Shown here: in pieces, positions 20,435 to 30,846 of the stretch
How the letters are laid out: the number at the start of each line of letters is the position of its first letter
Position numbering within the stretch: the stretch's first letter is position 1
NCBI GenBank assembly: GCA_029378245.1
Contig: JARKIF010000041.1
Span: forward strand, 372,001-436,000
DNA length: 64,000 bases
Direction: 5' to 3'
Source: Roridomyces roridus
Taxonomy: Eukaryota; Basidiomycota; Agaricomycetes; Agaricales; Mycenaceae
The notes under the pieces: model-generated
Told to the model about the DNA's origin: nothing
Seen by the model: the letters and a program-made list of their open reading frames with translations, nothing else
The model's database searches: none
Program-made: the position numbers and the translations under genes

Positions 20435-21046
20435 ATGTATTACAAACTTATTAGAGGACCCCAGTGTCAATTAGACCCGTCTCATGTGTACTTGCCTGCC
20501 TCAGTTGGGATCGCGGCTGGAAAGCCCAGTCAACCACCAAGCTCGGTACAGTCTACAAAGTGGTGTGTGTATCCTCTTCTCTCGGTACTTGAGTACTCAC
20601 AGCGTCAGATCGAGGACGACTTTCCCGAGCTCCGTCGTTTCGAGGGACAGTGGGCTGTCAATCGGATCGTCAAGGACGTGTGGGACAACCGCAAGATATA
20701 CGTCAACTGTGTTGACAATCCGGAGACGTACATTGGACGCCGCGCCGCCGCGAGGACGGGTGAGTCTTCCTCATCCCGCGCAGACTCCCCTCCTCGCGGC
20801 ACTCCGGAGCCGAGTCCTCACCCATCGCCTCGCCGCTCTCCCAGCCCGGGCCCGTCCGCACCACGTCATGTCCCACATCCTCGGCCCCTCCGCGCCCCGC
20901 CTTCTACGGACGATGAATCCGGCGACGACCTTCTCAACTTCTCGGATGACGGTGCGGCGAATCAAGAGCATGTGACTGAGAAGGCGAAGGGGAAGCGGCC
21001 TGCGGGATCGGATGGGCGCCCGTCAACGAAGCGGCGCAAGCAGTAG
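20435..21046 (+). CDS. CACTA accessory protein of unknown function
   Basis: The open frame from ATG 20435 to TAG 21046 encodes about 203 aa. A folded-looking segment (DDFPELRRFEGQWAVNRIVK, then DVWDNRKIYVNCVDNPETYI) is followed by a long Ser/Pro/Arg-rich disordered tail and a basic end (KRPAGSDGRPSTKRRKQ) that could be a nuclear signal. Similar short proteins accompany CACTA transposases in mushrooms as far as I recall. No enzymatic motif is seen. An alternative intron near 20565-20603 is possible but the frame is open without it. Confidence 0.6.
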   Translation: MYYKLIRGPQCQLDPSHVYLPASVGIAAGKPSQPPSSVQSTKWCVYPLLSVLEYSQRQIEDDFPELRRFEGQWAVNRIVKDVWDNRKIYVNCVDNPETYIGRRAAARTGESSSSRADSPPRGTPEPSPHPSPRRSPSPGPSAPRHVPHPRPLRAPPSTDDESGDDLLNFSDDGAANQEHVTEKAKGKRPAGSDGRPSTKRRKQ

Positions 21047-21333
21047 ATGCTTCGATATTTTCAATGTAATTTGTACGAAAATTCAGTAGTATTTTGACCA
21101 ATGTTCCCCGCTGTTATGACCTGACTGAGAGTTGTATTCAGCATGAACTTGGTCGGATGTCAGGTCCAAACATCCTGGATTCGAGCCCTGGAATGTTTCC
21201 TTTACTACCTGAAAACCGGCACCCTGAAATTCAGTAGGTTCAACTGAAATCCAGGGTTCTATCTAACTGAAATCCAGGTATACAGCATCCTGAAATCACC
21301 ACCTGAATTCCAGGTTGTTGGCCAGCCCCAGTG

Positions 21334-21794
21334 CCTACCACCAAAATGTACTCTACCTTATATACTACTCGTGTTTACCTTCGTCATCAGTTTGCAAAAG
21401 GCTGTTCCGTTGGCTAGGTATCCAACCAAGGTCCCAAAATCCCATTGTTCTCCTGTGAGGCAGTACTTCGTCGCCAGGATACACCATCGAGCCCACCTCG
21501 GGCATCCCTCGGGCATCCTTGTTCCTCCATCTCATTGGTTTCTGCCTTAGCAACGAGACTCCCGGTCGTATACACCGCCTTCAACCTTGACCGAGATCCC
21601 CGAAATGAGCTAGGTAAGCCTCACATACAAGGTAGACGCGTCTGGCAGAAGTACGCGACGCGTTGCGTTGTCGTTGTTTGGTCTGATCCGTATCAGCCGC
21701 GCGCCCTCGCAATCTTTCTCTCAGTGCATGCTAGAAATTCGTGAATTTGGCCATCTGGCCGTATTCCTCGCCCGCCCGCGTCACCCGTGCTTCA
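21334..21794 (-). repeat. 5' LTR (right copy), outer part
   Basis: This matches 6135-6596 of the left LTR with no difference that I noticed. It ends CTTCA, followed by TCTC, the second copy of the probable target duplication. Confidence 0.9.
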
Positions 21795-21837
21795 TCTCCC
21801 CGGCAACTTGCCATTTGCTTGCCATTGTGTCTCACCA

Positions 21838-23936
21838 ATGCATCCAGATCTAGGCGTGAGGAGTATTAGGCGCCTCCCCGAGCCTTACCAGGTGAGACAA
21901 CAGTTGGACAGCACTTTTTTTTCGTGGTCACGACTCACCGATCTTTGCAAAAGAGTATCGCCTCCAGGGCAGCGGCTGCATCCAGAACATTCGAGGATGT
22001 CGTACAAGCAAAGAAGCTCATGATTCCCGATCTTTTGTCTGCCGCTCTTTCTTCCAGTCTGGTTTGCTAACCTCGACTTGAAAAAGATTCCGACTTCGGA
22101 GCAGCTTGAAGGAATGTATCGCGGTTGTCCGATTGTAGAGAATTTGCAATGCGCGATCATCTCCTTGGATTCTGTATTGCGTCTCCAACTCAAGGGAGAT
22201 GTCGGTTCATCATTGTGGCCTCGCGTTTGGGGATGGTTCGAGTTCATCGAGATGCACCGCGACTATCTTTCCGCAGCCGACATCCCACTCGTTCCCGAAG
22301 CGGACACATATTGCACCTTCATGGCCTTCATTAGCGTGTTTCGCGGTCACCCTGCTACCTACGACCTTATGTCGACGACACCACAGTTTTGGACCGCTAT
22401 TGTCAAGGCCTGGTCGCTAGCACCGCAGATGGACGACGCGGCAGGTGAGGTAGCAGAGGCCGAACGGTCGGTCGTGCTCCACATCGTGGCAGAGTTTCTT
22501 GTCGCCTCCGACGCAAGCCCCGATTCCCGAATATTGGCGGAGATGATCGAAGCAGCAGGCTCCATCGACCACCTCGCCCGTCTTGTTCTAGAATTTATAC
22601 GAGTCACCATCACCCAGCCGCTGCCTGCCTCCGCCACTCCCGCGTCCTACCTGAACAATCTCCTCTTTTTCGCCATGAGGGCCGGCGTGTCCCGAGACAA
22701 AGAGTCCGATATGACGCGCCGGCGGCTGATCTTCGTGCTCTGTGAGCTGGACTTGCATCGGGAATTATTGAGCGTCATTCTCTTCCTCTGCGACTGCGCA
22801 GATCCCCGTACCTGGGCGGTCCTGGGCCAGTGTGTGAGGCTGATGAGATACATCGTCACCTTGTCGCGGCCCAATATGTGGCTGGATGCATTGCTACAAC
22901 GAGGCCTCCTTCGCGCTCTCATCTTGGTGACCCAACGGGCAGACATTAACCATGATGAGGTGGAAGCAAAGCTCCGTGAGCCCCTACGGGCTTTCTTGCA
23001 CGATATCGCCTCTGGATTGGTCTACTATCACCCGATGGTTGCTTTCGAGAAAGCTTTCAAAGAGGCGCAAGGTTCGATTTCTCCCGATACTTTCAAAGAT
23101 CATCCGCTCTCCGCAGACTGGAAAGACTTTCTCTCATCCGCGCACGAACTTCTCGGCGTTCTCGAGGATTTCCAGTCACCATCGTTCCACACGTCCAAGG
23201 CTTGCGACAACCTACAGGTCGGACATTTCCCGGATATTCGATCGCTCTGACTTGTTTCACAGTGCGGGAGCATCGACGAGACGAATGCTATGGCCGGGCG
23301 CTGCGCTGGATGCCACGCGTTCTACTACTACTGCTCTCAAGAATGTCAAAAGACCGACTGGAGAGTGGGACACCGAAACTTCTGCGCGTCTCACCAGGGT
23401 CTCCTTCTAGGTAAACCTGAACTTCCACGCGAACCCACCTAACATGAACCACAGCCGAACATGACAACCCCAACCTGTCTTTCAAGGAACGCTCCTTTTT
23501 GCGCGCGTTGATTCACCACAAATATCTCAAAGACCGACGAAGCATCTGTTACAAACAGGTTCAAGTCCTCGCCGAGCGTCCTGCAGACTCGGAAGCCCCA
23601 CTTCTCTTCACTCTTTTCGACTTCAACAGATGCCCGCCTGTGGTTAAAGTCTACGAGGCCGGAAACTTGCCGAAGCGTGTCGCAGATCTTGTTGGCACTG
23701 ATATTGTTGAGCGTGCGAAGCGGGATGGTGGGTATACGCAGCTGCATGGGCTTTGCGTAAGAGACGGCCGGGGCGAGCGTATTTGGGTTATTCCGTTGCG
23801 GATGGACATTCCGCTCATCCACGAGGGTTTGAAGGCACTGGCAGATCGTTTACGCTTGGGAGAGTTGAGCGATAAGCGTGAAATTATGCGCGAAATTGAC
23901 GGTGTTTTGGATGTAGACTTGACGGAGATTCATTAG
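21838..23936 (+). CDS. MYND-type zinc-finger protein, possibly frameshifted near its 5' end
   Basis: ATG 21838 (MHPDLGVRSIRRLPEPYQ) fits this mushroom family; GT-AG introns follow at 21892-21953, 23218-23262 and 23411-23454. The body is helical-repeat-like. The MYND finger, encoded in the exon 23263-23410, reads CAGCHAFYYCSQECQKTDW then GHRNFC, a protein-interaction zinc finger. The C-terminal exon (23455-23936) has the domain shared with the partial gene at 1-143. The segment ending ...AKKLMIPDLLS (near 22040) and the segment LPVWFANLDLKKIP (near 22055) are in different frames with no plausible intron between them. Either an indel broke the gene or translation starts at the internal ATG 22114. 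The retrotransposon ends 43 bp before the ATG. Confidence 0.75.
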
Positions 23937-23981
23937 TTTGTTCTGTCTTGTACATTCGACTAGAATACTACCGCAAGTAGA
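23937..23981. terminator. Short convergent 3' intergenic spacer
   Basis: Only about 45 bp separate the MYND stop from the stop of the convergent F-box gene. The two 3' UTRs must therefore overlap. Confidence 0.5.
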
Positions 23982-25601
23982 TCACGGGCTCATATCATTA
24001 TACCCAAAAGAACAACCCAACCACACCTCAACCTCAACACCCTGAAGCATCCCCTCCACCAACATCCTCAGCGTATCATACGCCTCCTGCTTTGCTGTAG
24101 GATCCGGCAGCGGACCTAACCTCTCAAAAAACTCGTCCTCAGCCACGTCGAACGTCACTTTTCCCAGCGCAGGGAAGAGCGCGAGCCAGGGCAACATTGC
24201 AGTAGTGGTTTCCCGCGAGGCGGATGTGATTTTGACTTCGTGGACGCAATGTAGGGAGCGGATGATCGCGGAGGCTTCGTCGTCGAGGGAAAAGAAGCTG
24301 GCACTGGGAATACGGCGACGAACGATCTGGAGGCTGGAGGGGTCTACGTCCATCACTTTGAGCGCTAGGGATATCGGTGGCGAGTCCGTGGGCCGCTCAG
24401 CGATGACGCGTAGCCCCAGGCTGAGTTCCGCTAGACGCTCCCGATCTGATTTGTTGGGGTAGAGCGTCAAGCTGAGTGTTGAAAGCGACGGAGAGGATCC
24501 CAGCGCCGTCAACGCGCGCTGAATACCTGCGATACCCTGTGCCTTGAGTTCCAGTAATCCCGGATGCACGATGGGATGCGTTGTCGGTGTCAATACGCCG
24601 CCGCCGTCCGAATCTTGCTGTAGCCCCCGATTATAGTAGTCTGCGTGTTCAAAAACCTCGAGCTTCGGGTGGCGGAGGAGGAACTCCGTCATGGACGCAG
24701 GCTGTACTCCCGAGGGAACGATAACGTTCGTCAGGGCGGGCAAGTCCAGCATCGGAAGGACGTCGGAGAGGAGAGTCGCAGGGAGGTGACTCGTATTGAG
24801 ATACAGAGTCTCCACCAGATGGGCGTTGAACACAAAGAGCGTGTTGTAAGCCTTGGTCGAATCTGGGTTTGGGTCTGAGAGCGAATGCATCGAGACTGAA
24901 TAGATGTGATAGAGGTCGACGCGCCCCGTGTAGCCGAATGGAGCTCCTATGGGCCACGGCTGGGGAGTTGTTCGGCGTTTTCGGAACAAAGAACTCCTAT
25001 TCGACGCGGCGGGCCTGGTAAATCGATTCCACCCAGCGACATCTGCAGCGCGACCCTCAAAGAACCTGCCCTGCGACATGATCTCGACGCGCCCCGCAGG
25101 TGCTTTGAGCGCCATGGCAGACAATGCGCTCCAGAATTCAAGGTGCATCCTCCAAGGCGACCGCAAAGCTCCCGGCACCGACACATCACGCTCGTGCGCG
25201 TCCCGCAAATCTTGAGAGAACGTCAAGTCGACATGGCGTAGTGTGTTGGATCTGCCGATGATATTTCGTAATGCAGCGAGGCCCCGCTGGACGCCGACAG
25301 GATGATTAAATTGGCACACGAGACGTTGTGAGCGGAGCGGGGTGCATGAAAGCTGGAGGGCGGGGGGTACGGCGCTGTCTACGCAGAGCTCTTGGGAGTC
25401 CAACGACGGGACTTTGTAGCGCGCGAAGAACAAGGATAGGCAGAGGATGTTGAAGATCTTGCAAACTTTGGCGGTTTGGAGAAGATCCTCGTCCCATCTG
25501 AGATGGCGGAAGATTTCATCCCAGAGCTCCGTGGGGAGCAAATCGTATGCGAGGACGAGCACGGGTGGGGTGGGCTTCCTCAAGAAGAAGGGCCGAAACA
25601 T
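23982..25601 (-). CDS. F-box protein, intact reference copy of the F-box/Tdp1 module
   Basis: A single exon of about 540 codons from ATG 25601 (MFRPFFLRKP; the upstream in-frame codon is GTG). The F-box is LLPTELWDEIFRHLRWDEDL followed by TAKVCKIFNILC, which predicts Skp1 binding in an SCF complex. The rest is a long LRR-like array with no canonical catalytic residues (SLSTLSLTLYPNKSDRERLA; LPWLALFPALGKVTF). Truncated relatives lie at 26847-27777 (minus) and 53497-54653 (plus). All end or align around GCSFGYNDMSP or break within the array. Confidence 0.85.
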   Translation of the reverse strand: MFRPFFLRKPTPPVLVLAYDLLPTELWDEIFRHLRWDEDLLQTAKVCKIFNILCLSLFFARYKVPSLDSQELCVDSAVPPALQLSCTPLRSQRLVCQFNHPVGVQRGLAALRNIIGRSNTLRHVDLTFSQDLRDAHERDVSVPGALRSPWRMHLEFWSALSAMALKAPAGRVEIMSQGRFFEGRAADVAGWNRFTRPAASNRSSLFRKRRTTPQPWPIGAPFGYTGRVDLYHIYSVSMHSLSDPNPDSTKAYNTLFVFNAHLVETLYLNTSHLPATLLSDVLPMLDLPALTNVIVPSGVQPASMTEFLLRHPKLEVFEHADYYNRGLQQDSDGGGVLTPTTHPIVHPGLLELKAQGIAGIQRALTALGSSPSLSTLSLTLYPNKSDRERLAELSLGLRVIAERPTDSPPISLALKVMDVDPSSLQIVRRRIPSASFFSLDDEASAIIRSLHCVHEVKITSASRETTTAMLPWLALFPALGKVTFDVAEDEFFERLGPLPDPTAKQEAYDTLRMLVEGMLQGVEVEVWLGCSFGYNDMSP

Positions 25602-25882
25602 CGGAGGGTGGGTGGATGGTGGTGGTCGAGGGCAAGAAACGCCAGGGTGAGCTGCCACCAGTCATGCTGACAGCTTGAACTAATTTTCCGCACAGCCAAC
25701 GCACAGCCTGCTCTTTGCCTCGTGTTAAGAGTCACTTGTGTAGTCCTTGACGAGCCGGAAAGCGATAGATTGGCTCCGAAACCGCTGCTGCACGTCAAAA
25801 CCCGACGGCGTCACGGCTAGCAAACGGCGGCCAGAGGAATTGTCCCGAGTTCAAAGACAGGCGGCGAGGATGAGGCCCAGCT

Positions 25883-26430
25883 AGGGATGCACACCGCCCG
25901 TCTTTTTGACATTTGCCTGGGTCCGACGGCACGGGACGGCAAAATAGACGGGTACGGGCCGTCAAAAGACGGGTCTGGCCAGAACCTCATCGAAGCTGAT
26001 TTTTAAGCGAGGCAGGAAAATTCTCTGCCTCCGACATGGCCTCCCGCGCTGCTCTGGCCTGAATTAACCTTTCACAAGGACAAATTCACAGATTTTGAGG
26101 ATGTCTGATGTCTGATATCCCATCAATCAGCCGTAAATCGGCCTGTACAGACCAAGTACAGACTGTGTATTCAATGCCCTTGCCCACAACACGATGACAC
26201 CGGCCGTCGGATCAGGAACCGGCCTACTTGCCGCAAGGCATTGACCTGATCCGATCATCTCGGGCGCCAACCCGTCGACGGGCCGTCAATGTGTCAGATT
26301 GACGGGAACAGACGGCAACGTTACCGTCCCGTACATCTGGTCGATCAAGGGTCTGACGGGTACGGGTACGTACCCGTGTACGGACGGCCGTCCAACGGCT
26401 CGCGACGGGTACGGTGTGCATTCCTATTCT
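25883..26430. mobile_element. Short inverted-repeat (MITE-like) element
   Basis: The left end TAGGGATGCACACCG and the inverted right end TAGGAATGCACACCGTACC face each other about 548 bp apart. The interior is rich in gacgggtacgg-type motifs and lacks coding sequence. It lies between the F-box gene and a Tdp1 fragment. No target duplication was found, so its class is unclear; the ends resemble hAT-type MITEs. Confidence 0.5.
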
Positions 26431-26552
26431 CTGCGTGTTTCCACTGGGGATGAGGACGATACGGGGGGAGTGGAATCTGAGAGGGTGTTCCAAGGCCAGA
26501 GCCGCCGTGGGTATTAGAAAAACTTGGAGGAAATCGTCTTCTCGGCGTGGTG

Positions 26553-26680
26553 GTGGTTCTGAATCAAGTTGACGGATCACGCCGTCACGGACGCGTACGT
26601 CATCCTCCTCCTTTTCTTTCTTTTGCCACCACACGCGCGATGCCTCTGGTTCTACCATCTCCACCAAGACAGCTGCCGCA
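26553..26680 (+). pseudogene. 5' Tdp1 fragment (copy I)
   Basis: The first 85 bp match the promoter and leader of the full Tdp1 gene (33109-33205), through a ...CGCGATG near-start. It then jumps to the part of exon 1 matching 33648-33690 (SGSAIATKTAAA region). An internal deletion removed the first ~440 bp of coding sequence, so no product is expected. Confidence 0.7.
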
Positions 26681-26846
26681 TGTGTTCAATTCCGATACAC
26701 AGGTACAGTATATATACGAGGGGCTTGCAAGTTCAAGCTCCAGACGCTGTACTTCGTTGTATGTACACTCGAATCATAGTTTGTTCAGCGACTTTCAAGT
26801 TTCAACAGGACCAACCCGTGGTACATCAAAACGCCGTATAATCCTG

Positions 26847-27777
26847 GGATGGCGGAGGAGGAAATCCGTCATAGACTCGGGCTCTATTCCGGCGGGAACA
26901 TGCACCTCGGTCAAGGCGGGCAAGTCCAGCATCGGAAGGACATCGGCAGGGAGGTGACTCGTATTGAGATCTTCACGAGGTAAGCGTTGAACACAAAGAG
27001 TGTGTTGTATGCCTTGGTCGAATCTGGGTTTGGGTCCGAGAGCGAATGCATCGAGACTGAATAAATTTGATAGAACTCGAGACGCCCCGGGTAGCCGAAT
27101 GGAGCTCCTATGGGCGACGGTTGGGGTGTCATTTGGGTTGTTCGGCGCTTTCGGAAGAGAGACATCTTATTCGACGCGGCGGGCCTGGAACATCGATTCC
27201 ACCCAGCGACATCTGCAGCGCGACCCTCGAAAAACTTGCCGTACCACATGACCTCGACGCGCCCCGCAGGTGCTTTGAGCGCCATGGCAGATAATGCACT
27301 CCAAAATTCATGGTGCATCCTCCACCGCGACCTCGAAGCTTCTGGCACCCAGACATCGCGCTCGTGCGCGTCCCACAAATGCCGGGAGAACGTCACGTCG
27401 ACGCGGCGTAGTGTGTCGGATCTTTCGATGATATCTCGCAGCGCGGCGAGGCCCCGCTGGACCCCCACAGTATTAAATTGGCACACGAGACGTTGTGAGC
27501 GGAGCGGTGTGTCTGAGAGCTGTAACGCGGGGAGTATGGTGCTGTCCACGCGGAGCTCGGGGGAATCCAAAGACGGGACTTTGTGGCGCGCGAGGAACAG
27601 GGATAAGCAGAGGATTTTGAAGAGCTTGCAAACTTTGGCGGTTTGGAGAAGATCCTCGTCCCGCATGAGATGGCGGAAGATTTCATCCCAGAGCTCCGCA
27701 GGGAACAAATCGTGTGCGAGGACGAGCGCCACGGGCGGGTGGGGTGGGGGAGGCTTCCTGAAGAGGGGCCGAAACAT
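26847..27777 (-). pseudogene. Truncated F-box gene (copy II)
   Basis: From ATG 27777 (MFRPLFRKPPPP) it follows the intact F-box gene through FPAELWDEIFRHLMRDEDL and down to SLSDPNPDSTKAYNTLF, with many substitutions. About 27 bp are missing near 26960 and the frame breaks. Homology stops abruptly near 26847, about halfway along the parent gene. A truncated protein that keeps the F-box could still be made. Confidence 0.8.
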
Positions 27778-27863
27778 CGGCGGATGCGTGGATGGCGGTG
27801 GTTGGTCAAGGGCAAGGGGCACGCCACCAGCTGCCACGAGTCATGAACTATTTTGCGACGTGA

Positions 27864-28702
27864 CATGTATGGCGCATATAGTGTCCAATAATTCAAAGAA
27901 AAAAACACCCACCTTGTGCAAAAAAAACGCGCAGCTTGTGAGAGAAAAACACGCAAGTTGCACCGCTTCAGGAAAACACACACCACACTATAGCAAGTCT
28001 GAACCCACGGATTGACCGAGTAAGCTGTGTGGTCGGCCGGCCTGATTTCGAACACTCTCATCAGTAATCATTATACTAGAAGACCTGATGTCCATTGATG
28101 GCATTGCTAATTCATGGTTCAATTTTCCACATTCAACTTGCAGTTTGCAGTGAACAGGGTTGATATGACTGATCTGTAATGCAAGACAACTTGATCCACT
28201 TTGGAAGTCTGGTAGGGCTTCCCGTGGCTGCAAACTGCGGCCTGCCTCAATTTGAACTTGAACACTGAGGTGGTTCAACCTCAAAGATCAGCCTTTGTTA
28301 ACAACCTCCCAGGACTCCAGGGAATGTCATTGCAGCCCCGGTTGAAACATTGATTTCCTGGGCTACTAGGCTGCATGCAGGCACAGACTGCAAAGCCATA
28401 TTGAATTACACTACCGAACATTATGATCAAGTCAGGGCTGGCCGGACAATGATCACGGCAACTGGTGAGCATGGTCAGCCGGCTTCGTTTCTGAGCTACC
28501 AGCCTGCATCGAATTCAACTTTTGACTCTGAGTCCAATGTGTGCAATTTTTCAAAGCTGATGGTGTGTCATTTTCTCCAGAGTTGAACTCAACCTGTGTT
28601 TTCTTTTGGTGATTCCACTGAAGTTGTGTCTTTTTTCAAGATTTTCCCCTGTTGTGCAATTTTTTATTTTTTGTACAGTATATGTGCCATAGACATGCAT
28701 TG
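27864..28702. mobile_element. Inverted-repeat element of about 840 bp in the copy-II intergenic region
   Basis: The ends match in inverted orientation: catgtatggcgcatata on the left, catgtctatggcacatata on the right strand. Long A- or T-rich tracts lie just inside both. Aligning with the copy-I intergenic (gaactaattttccgc|acagccaacgcac, 25675-25700) shows the segment is an insertion. No coding capacity was recognised. Confidence 0.5.
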
Positions 28703-28796
28703 ACAGCCCACGCACAGCCCACCCCCTGCCTCATATTAGCAGGATCTTGAGCTCAAATCCAAAGTTGACGAGCTCGGAACCGGAAAGGAAAGTGGT

Positions 28797-28970
28797 CATG
28801 GCGGTTCTGAATCAAGTTGACGGCCGCGTACCGGATCCGATCGTCATCCTTTTCTTCCACCGTGCTCCATTCACGCGCGATGGAATCCCAAGACGACGCT
28901 ACCCTTGAGGCTTGCGCGCGCTATGCACTTGGTCTCGAGGACAAGAGGACAAAGGCCGTTCTGTGCAAAA
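28797..28970 (+). pseudogene. 5' Tdp1 fragment (copy II)
   Basis: This matches the Tdp1 promoter and first codons: ATG at 28880, MESQDDATLEACARYALGLE against MESEDDADFARAIALSLE in the full gene. It includes the ubiquitin-interacting-like helix but loses similarity after about 28970. Confidence 0.75.
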
Positions 28971-29675
28971 AGAAAAAACTTGGGGGGAGGGGCCGTTGCA
29001 AGCACGGCATATACGAGAACTTCTAGGTGTTTGAACTTGGCCAATCAGACTCAAAGCCAAGAACCATGGAAAAGACTTGGGTGTGTGGCTGTGCGCCAAC
29101 TTCAAGTTGGCGTGATATGACAAATGTGACATGATCACAAGTGATCATTAATCAAGTCAGATCACAGTGCCCAAAGGCTTCTCACTTTCTGCCACCAGTG
29201 GACCTAGCACTGTAGAAATAACAGCCAGAGCTCACCAAAGTCCGTATCCTTGTTAAGAAATGACAGTGCAAGCAATATTCCACCCAGATGTTTAGGAACC
29301 AGTGACTTGGTCAAGCCCACAGAGTTCCTGCTATTTTGAGCACTACAGATTTTTTGCAATTTTTTTGACCCGTGCCGTACACATTGATACTTCCTAAGCT
29401 TCAAGCCAACCCACATCGCAGGGACCCAGCACTGTTGGTGAACTTGCAATGAGGTGATCACAAAAAGTGAGTAAATTGACAATGTCATGTGCAATATTGG
29501 AAATGGGATCCCACTCTTGCAGAGCAAAACTCAATTTAGGCAACCAAAAGTGTACCTGCAAAATCTCAAGTCAATTGAGCAGAAACTAGATGCTCTAGAG
29601 CAAAAAGAAAAATGAGCTGATGGGAGCTGTCAAAATCAGTGATTGTAGCCACAAAAAGGAAAGTGCACAGCCGGC
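28971..29675. other. Non-coding stretch, nothing recognised
   Basis: AT-richer intergenic DNA with no domain-bearing frame. It lies between the Tdp1 scrap and the foldback element. Confidence 0.4.
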
Positions 29676-30740
29676 TTACAGCTCTTTGCGGAACATAGGG
29701 CGCGAGCCGATTTTTTTCCATTTTGGGTCGCATTTGATCCCTTTCAGTATTCCGCGCGTTGTGGGCTCAATTCTCAACGTATCGCCTTCGGGCCTTTACC
29801 ATTCAATTTCCATAGTCAATCCGCATGTCTTAGGGTACCCAATTATATCTTCTGGCCCTTCCGAGGACCCGGGAATGCGTGATATCTATTTGACAGTATT
29901 CCGGCTTGCACAGTATGAGGAACAATCCTGGGACCGGGATATTTCGCAAGCACACTTGAACCTACATTTTATTTGGCGTAGAGGACACTTTCTATCATCA
30001 TACGGCTCCTGGAGACGCCAGTGTATTGAAACATCAACCTACGTGAATCCCGCATATATCCATGTGCTGTATGTCACCTTTTGCAAATTTCGGAGTGGGC
30101 CCCGTGAAGGGATATCCACGGAAGATATTCCGATGCTTTCCGAGCCGAGGGACAACACAGAGCGTGGACAAAGTGCTGCCCGACGGAGGGACATCACCGT
30201 TCCGTGATGCTTACTAAGCCGTACCCCTCTTTGCTCTCGCAACACTTAGTACACGCTTTACGAAGTCACTGTGCTCGGAGGATGTCGGAATATATTTAGT
30301 GGGTAGTCCTCCATGGCTCACAACCCAAACCTCTCTAAAGGAAGCATACAACACACCGATATGCAGGAGTCATGGTGGTTGGCTCTTCTGACACACCGAC
30401 AATGCCAGGGGCCATACGATGCGGGACAGCGTCTTCTACGCCAAACTAAATATGTATTCGAGTGCCCTGGGAAAATATACCGCCCCCAGAAACACCCCGC
30501 CGGTTGTGCAAGCTGGAATACTGTGAAATAGCTATCTCGCACTCAGGGGTTCTTGAATCGACTAATCAATTTGATCGTGTACTCTAAGACACGTAGAACA
30601 GCTGTATGAATCGATTGGCCAGGGTCCGAAGTCCATCCGTTGAGAATTGAGCTCAAGAAAAGCGGAAAACCGCAAGTGATCAAAATCTCAACATTTTGAT
30701 AAAAATCCGGCTCGCGCCCTATGTTCCGCAAAGAGCTGTA
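29676..30740. mobile_element. Foldback element: about 1 kb near-complete inverted repeat
   Basis: The terminal 38 bp (cagctctttgcggaacatag... at 29677 and its complement ending at 30739) are nearly perfect inverted repeats. The internal arms are also complementary though diverged: 29880-30090 pairs with 30320-30540, sharing blocks such as tttggcgtaga. The centre of symmetry is near 30210. The plus-strand frame at 29620-30207 is probably fortuitous. Confidence 0.7.
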
Positions 30741-30846
30741 ATCAAAGTCTCATTTTCTGAAACCTCACCCAAAATTTGGCCCACTGAAATTCTAAAAGAA
30801 CGAGAACTTAACAAGTGAAGTTCTCGTAATATATTGATGACGACTT

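Larger units (their letters stand above)
17921..21333. mobile_element. CACTA (En/Spm-type) DNA transposon, 3,413 bp, nested in the 5' LTR
   Basis: The ends are CACTGGGG and CCCCAGTG, extended as an imperfect terminal inverted repeat of about 30 bp. Both subterminal regions are dense in CCTGGAAT / CAGGT motifs in both orientations, typical of CACTA elements. CCT is duplicated on each side (17918-17920 and 21334-21336), and the left LTR preserves the unbroken site. It carries a Tnp2-like transposase on the minus strand and one accessory gene on the plus strand, read divergently. Confidence 0.93.
5664..21794 (-). mobile_element. Ty3/gypsy LTR retrotransposon with antisense cargo
   Basis: Two LTRs (5664-6596 and 17479-21794, the second interrupted by a CACTA element) flank gag, protease and pol on the minus strand. 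LTR ends read TGAAG...CTTCA. The flanks carry a matching 4-bp TCTC at 5660-5663 and 21795-21798, a probable target duplication. Next to the left LTR the minus strand shows a polypurine tract (AAAAAGGGAGA). Next to the right LTR, 2 nt in from its inner edge, the minus strand has TGGAGCCCACCGCGAG, which fits a tRNA primer-binding site. Between the pol stop and the polypurine tract lie about 3.7 kb holding two spliced genes on the opposite strand. All coding parts look open, so the insertion seems recent. Confidence 0.92.

Noticed and set aside
29620..30207. A 195-codon plus-strand open frame
   Set aside because: It lies inside the foldback element. The sequence shows no domain, and the frame is not conserved in the complementary arm.
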